Shown: one piece after another, positions 50,181 to 50,868 of the stretch
Layout: each line of letters starts with the position of its first letter
Numbering within the stretch: the stretch's first letter is position 1
Origin: Bacillus sp. FJAT-42315
GTDB taxonomy: Bacteria; Bacillota; Bacilli; Bacillales; Domibacillaceae
Assembly (NCBI RefSeq): GCF_002797375.1
Contig: NZ_KZ454941.1
Span: forward strand, 849,910 to 900,777
Reading direction: 5' to 3'
DNA length: 50,868 bases
The notes under the pieces: model-generated
Databases searched by the model: none
What the model saw: the letters and a program-made list of their open reading frames with translations, nothing else
Told to the model about the DNA's origin: nothing
Program-made: the position numbers and the translations under genes

Positions 50181-50868
50181 ATGGGATTTGGACAACATCA
50201 AAGTTTTTATTTGCGTCCTCAATGGCTGCATAAAGGTATGTATGAGGTTAATTTAAATCCTCGTTTTTTTTACGAAGATGACCATTTTGAACGTTTAGGC
50301 ATTGGGAAAAACATGGCTAAATCAGTTCGGCATTGGATGATTGCAACCAATGTTGTGAAAGATGTACGAGGAGCCAAAACGGAACAATATTTAACGGAAA
50401 TGGGTAAAATAGTTGAAAGGTATGATCCTTTTCTTCAGAAAACGTTTACTAAAGGACTGTTACATTATTTTTTAGTTACTGATGAGGACATTGCAACAAC
50501 CTGGTATTGGTTTTTTAATTCTTATAAGGAAGATGTGTTTGATAAAACAAGCGTGTTAGAAGCGTTAGAAAATTGGGTGAAAACGAACATCAAGAGATCA
50601 GTATCAACCAACTCTTTGCGCAGGGATATAGATTGTTTGTTTCAAACATATACTATAAAAAGATTTGAAAATGCAACTCCTGAAGACGTTATTCGAAGTC
50701 CTTTTGAAGAATTAGGCTTGTTAACTCAAACCATTAGAAGTTCATACACGAAAATGCCACTAGTTGATTGTAATCATTTTGAACTGTTTTTTGTCACGTT
50801 GTTGGCTTATATGCACAAGCATAATGTGTTTGAAGTAGATATAAATGATTTGACTAATGCTCCTGAAT
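50181..50868 (+). CDS. DUF4007-family protein, SspB-like (cut by window end)
   Basis: The frame is open from ATG 50181 (AGGTGA 7 bases upstream) to the last base, 229 residues seen. The N-terminus carries the DUF4007 pattern: FGQHQSFYLRPQWLHKG, then RFFYEDDHFERLGIGKNM and SVRHWMIA. DUF4007 proteins occur with PAPS-reductase-like (DndC/SspD) and ATPase genes; SspB, the nickase that starts single-strand phosphorothioation, is to my knowledge of this family. Its place after an FGH-like module therefore points to an sspBCD modification set continuing outside the window. The catalytic residues cannot be judged from this part. Confidence 0.7.
   Translation, partial: MGFGQHQSFYLRPQWLHKGMYEVNLNPRFFYEDDHFERLGIGKNMAKSVRHWMIATNVVKDVRGAKTEQYLTEMGKIVERYDPFLQKTFTKGLLHYFLVTDEDIATTWYWFFNSYKEDVFDKTSVLEALENWVKTNIKRSVSTNSLRRDIDCLFQTYTIKRFENATPEDVIRSPFEELGLLTQTIRSSYTKMPLVDCNHFELFFVTLLAYMHKHNVFEVDINDLTNAPE

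Overview
The window looks like the chromosome of a low-GC Gram-positive bacterium of the Bacillaceae. The evidence is the AGGAGG-type ribosome sites, a T-box leader, a YkoGHI-like two-component locus, an LPXTG surface protein with its class A sortase, RocB, DegV and Rrf2. The species cannot be fixed from the sequence. No rRNA, tRNA or CRISPR array was seen.

Layout. 1-4.8 kb: anion permease, OmpR-type response regulator, sensor kinase and a PepSY-domain exoprotein. 4.8-12.5 kb: housekeeping and cell-surface genes (OsmC, methyltransferase, ATP-grasp-like Cj0069 protein, Cna_B/LPXTG surface protein plus sortase A, a second PepSY protein, SDR protein, DegV, small membrane protein). 12.6-19.2 kb: T-box-controlled brnQ, HD hydrolase, flavoprotein disulfide reductase, MerR regulator, AlkD-like glycosylase, YczE-like membrane protein. 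19.3-25.2 kb: an arginine-derivative locus of amino acid permease, IclR regulator, two dimethylarginine-hydrolase-family enzymes and RocB, with a shared 15-bp operator at two places. 25.6-30.3 kb: Fic protein, Rrf2 regulator with a thioredoxin-reductase-like enzyme, an AlbA_2/HATPase regulator-like protein and a small membrane protein. 30.4-41.2 kb: a chemoreceptor gene and a second, truncated, nearly identical copy flank a phosphodiester-uptake cassette (inositol-phosphatase family enzyme, glycerophosphodiesterase, complete ABC importer, GntR/UTRA regulator); an IS30-family element cuts the second receptor copy. 41.4-50.9 kb: an AT-rich defence island.

The most interesting region is 41.4 kb to the window end. 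It encodes a P-loop ATPase with a Cys/His cluster, a 559-residue protein of unknown fold, a 1742-residue protein with a C-terminal FtsK/HerA-type motor, and the start of a DUF4007 gene. I read this as the restriction half (SspFGH, also comparable to DptFGH) of a DNA phosphorothioation defence system, followed by sspB and, outside the window, probably sspC and sspD. The island starts eight codons into a MazG-like gene whose 5' end survives with its ribosome site.

A second theme is small dispersed repeats. Eight copies of an element of about 30 bp, with core GGTGCCTGTCAC and tail TTTTGTCGAA, lie between 7 and 30 kb, all on the + strand and often touching a stop codon. Two of them now encode the C-terminal residues of BrnQ and RocB. 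None was found in the 32-50 kb cassettes, which suggests those arrived later. A second, hairpin-rich repeat is present once in full (20.8 kb) and once as an internally deleted copy (26.7 kb).
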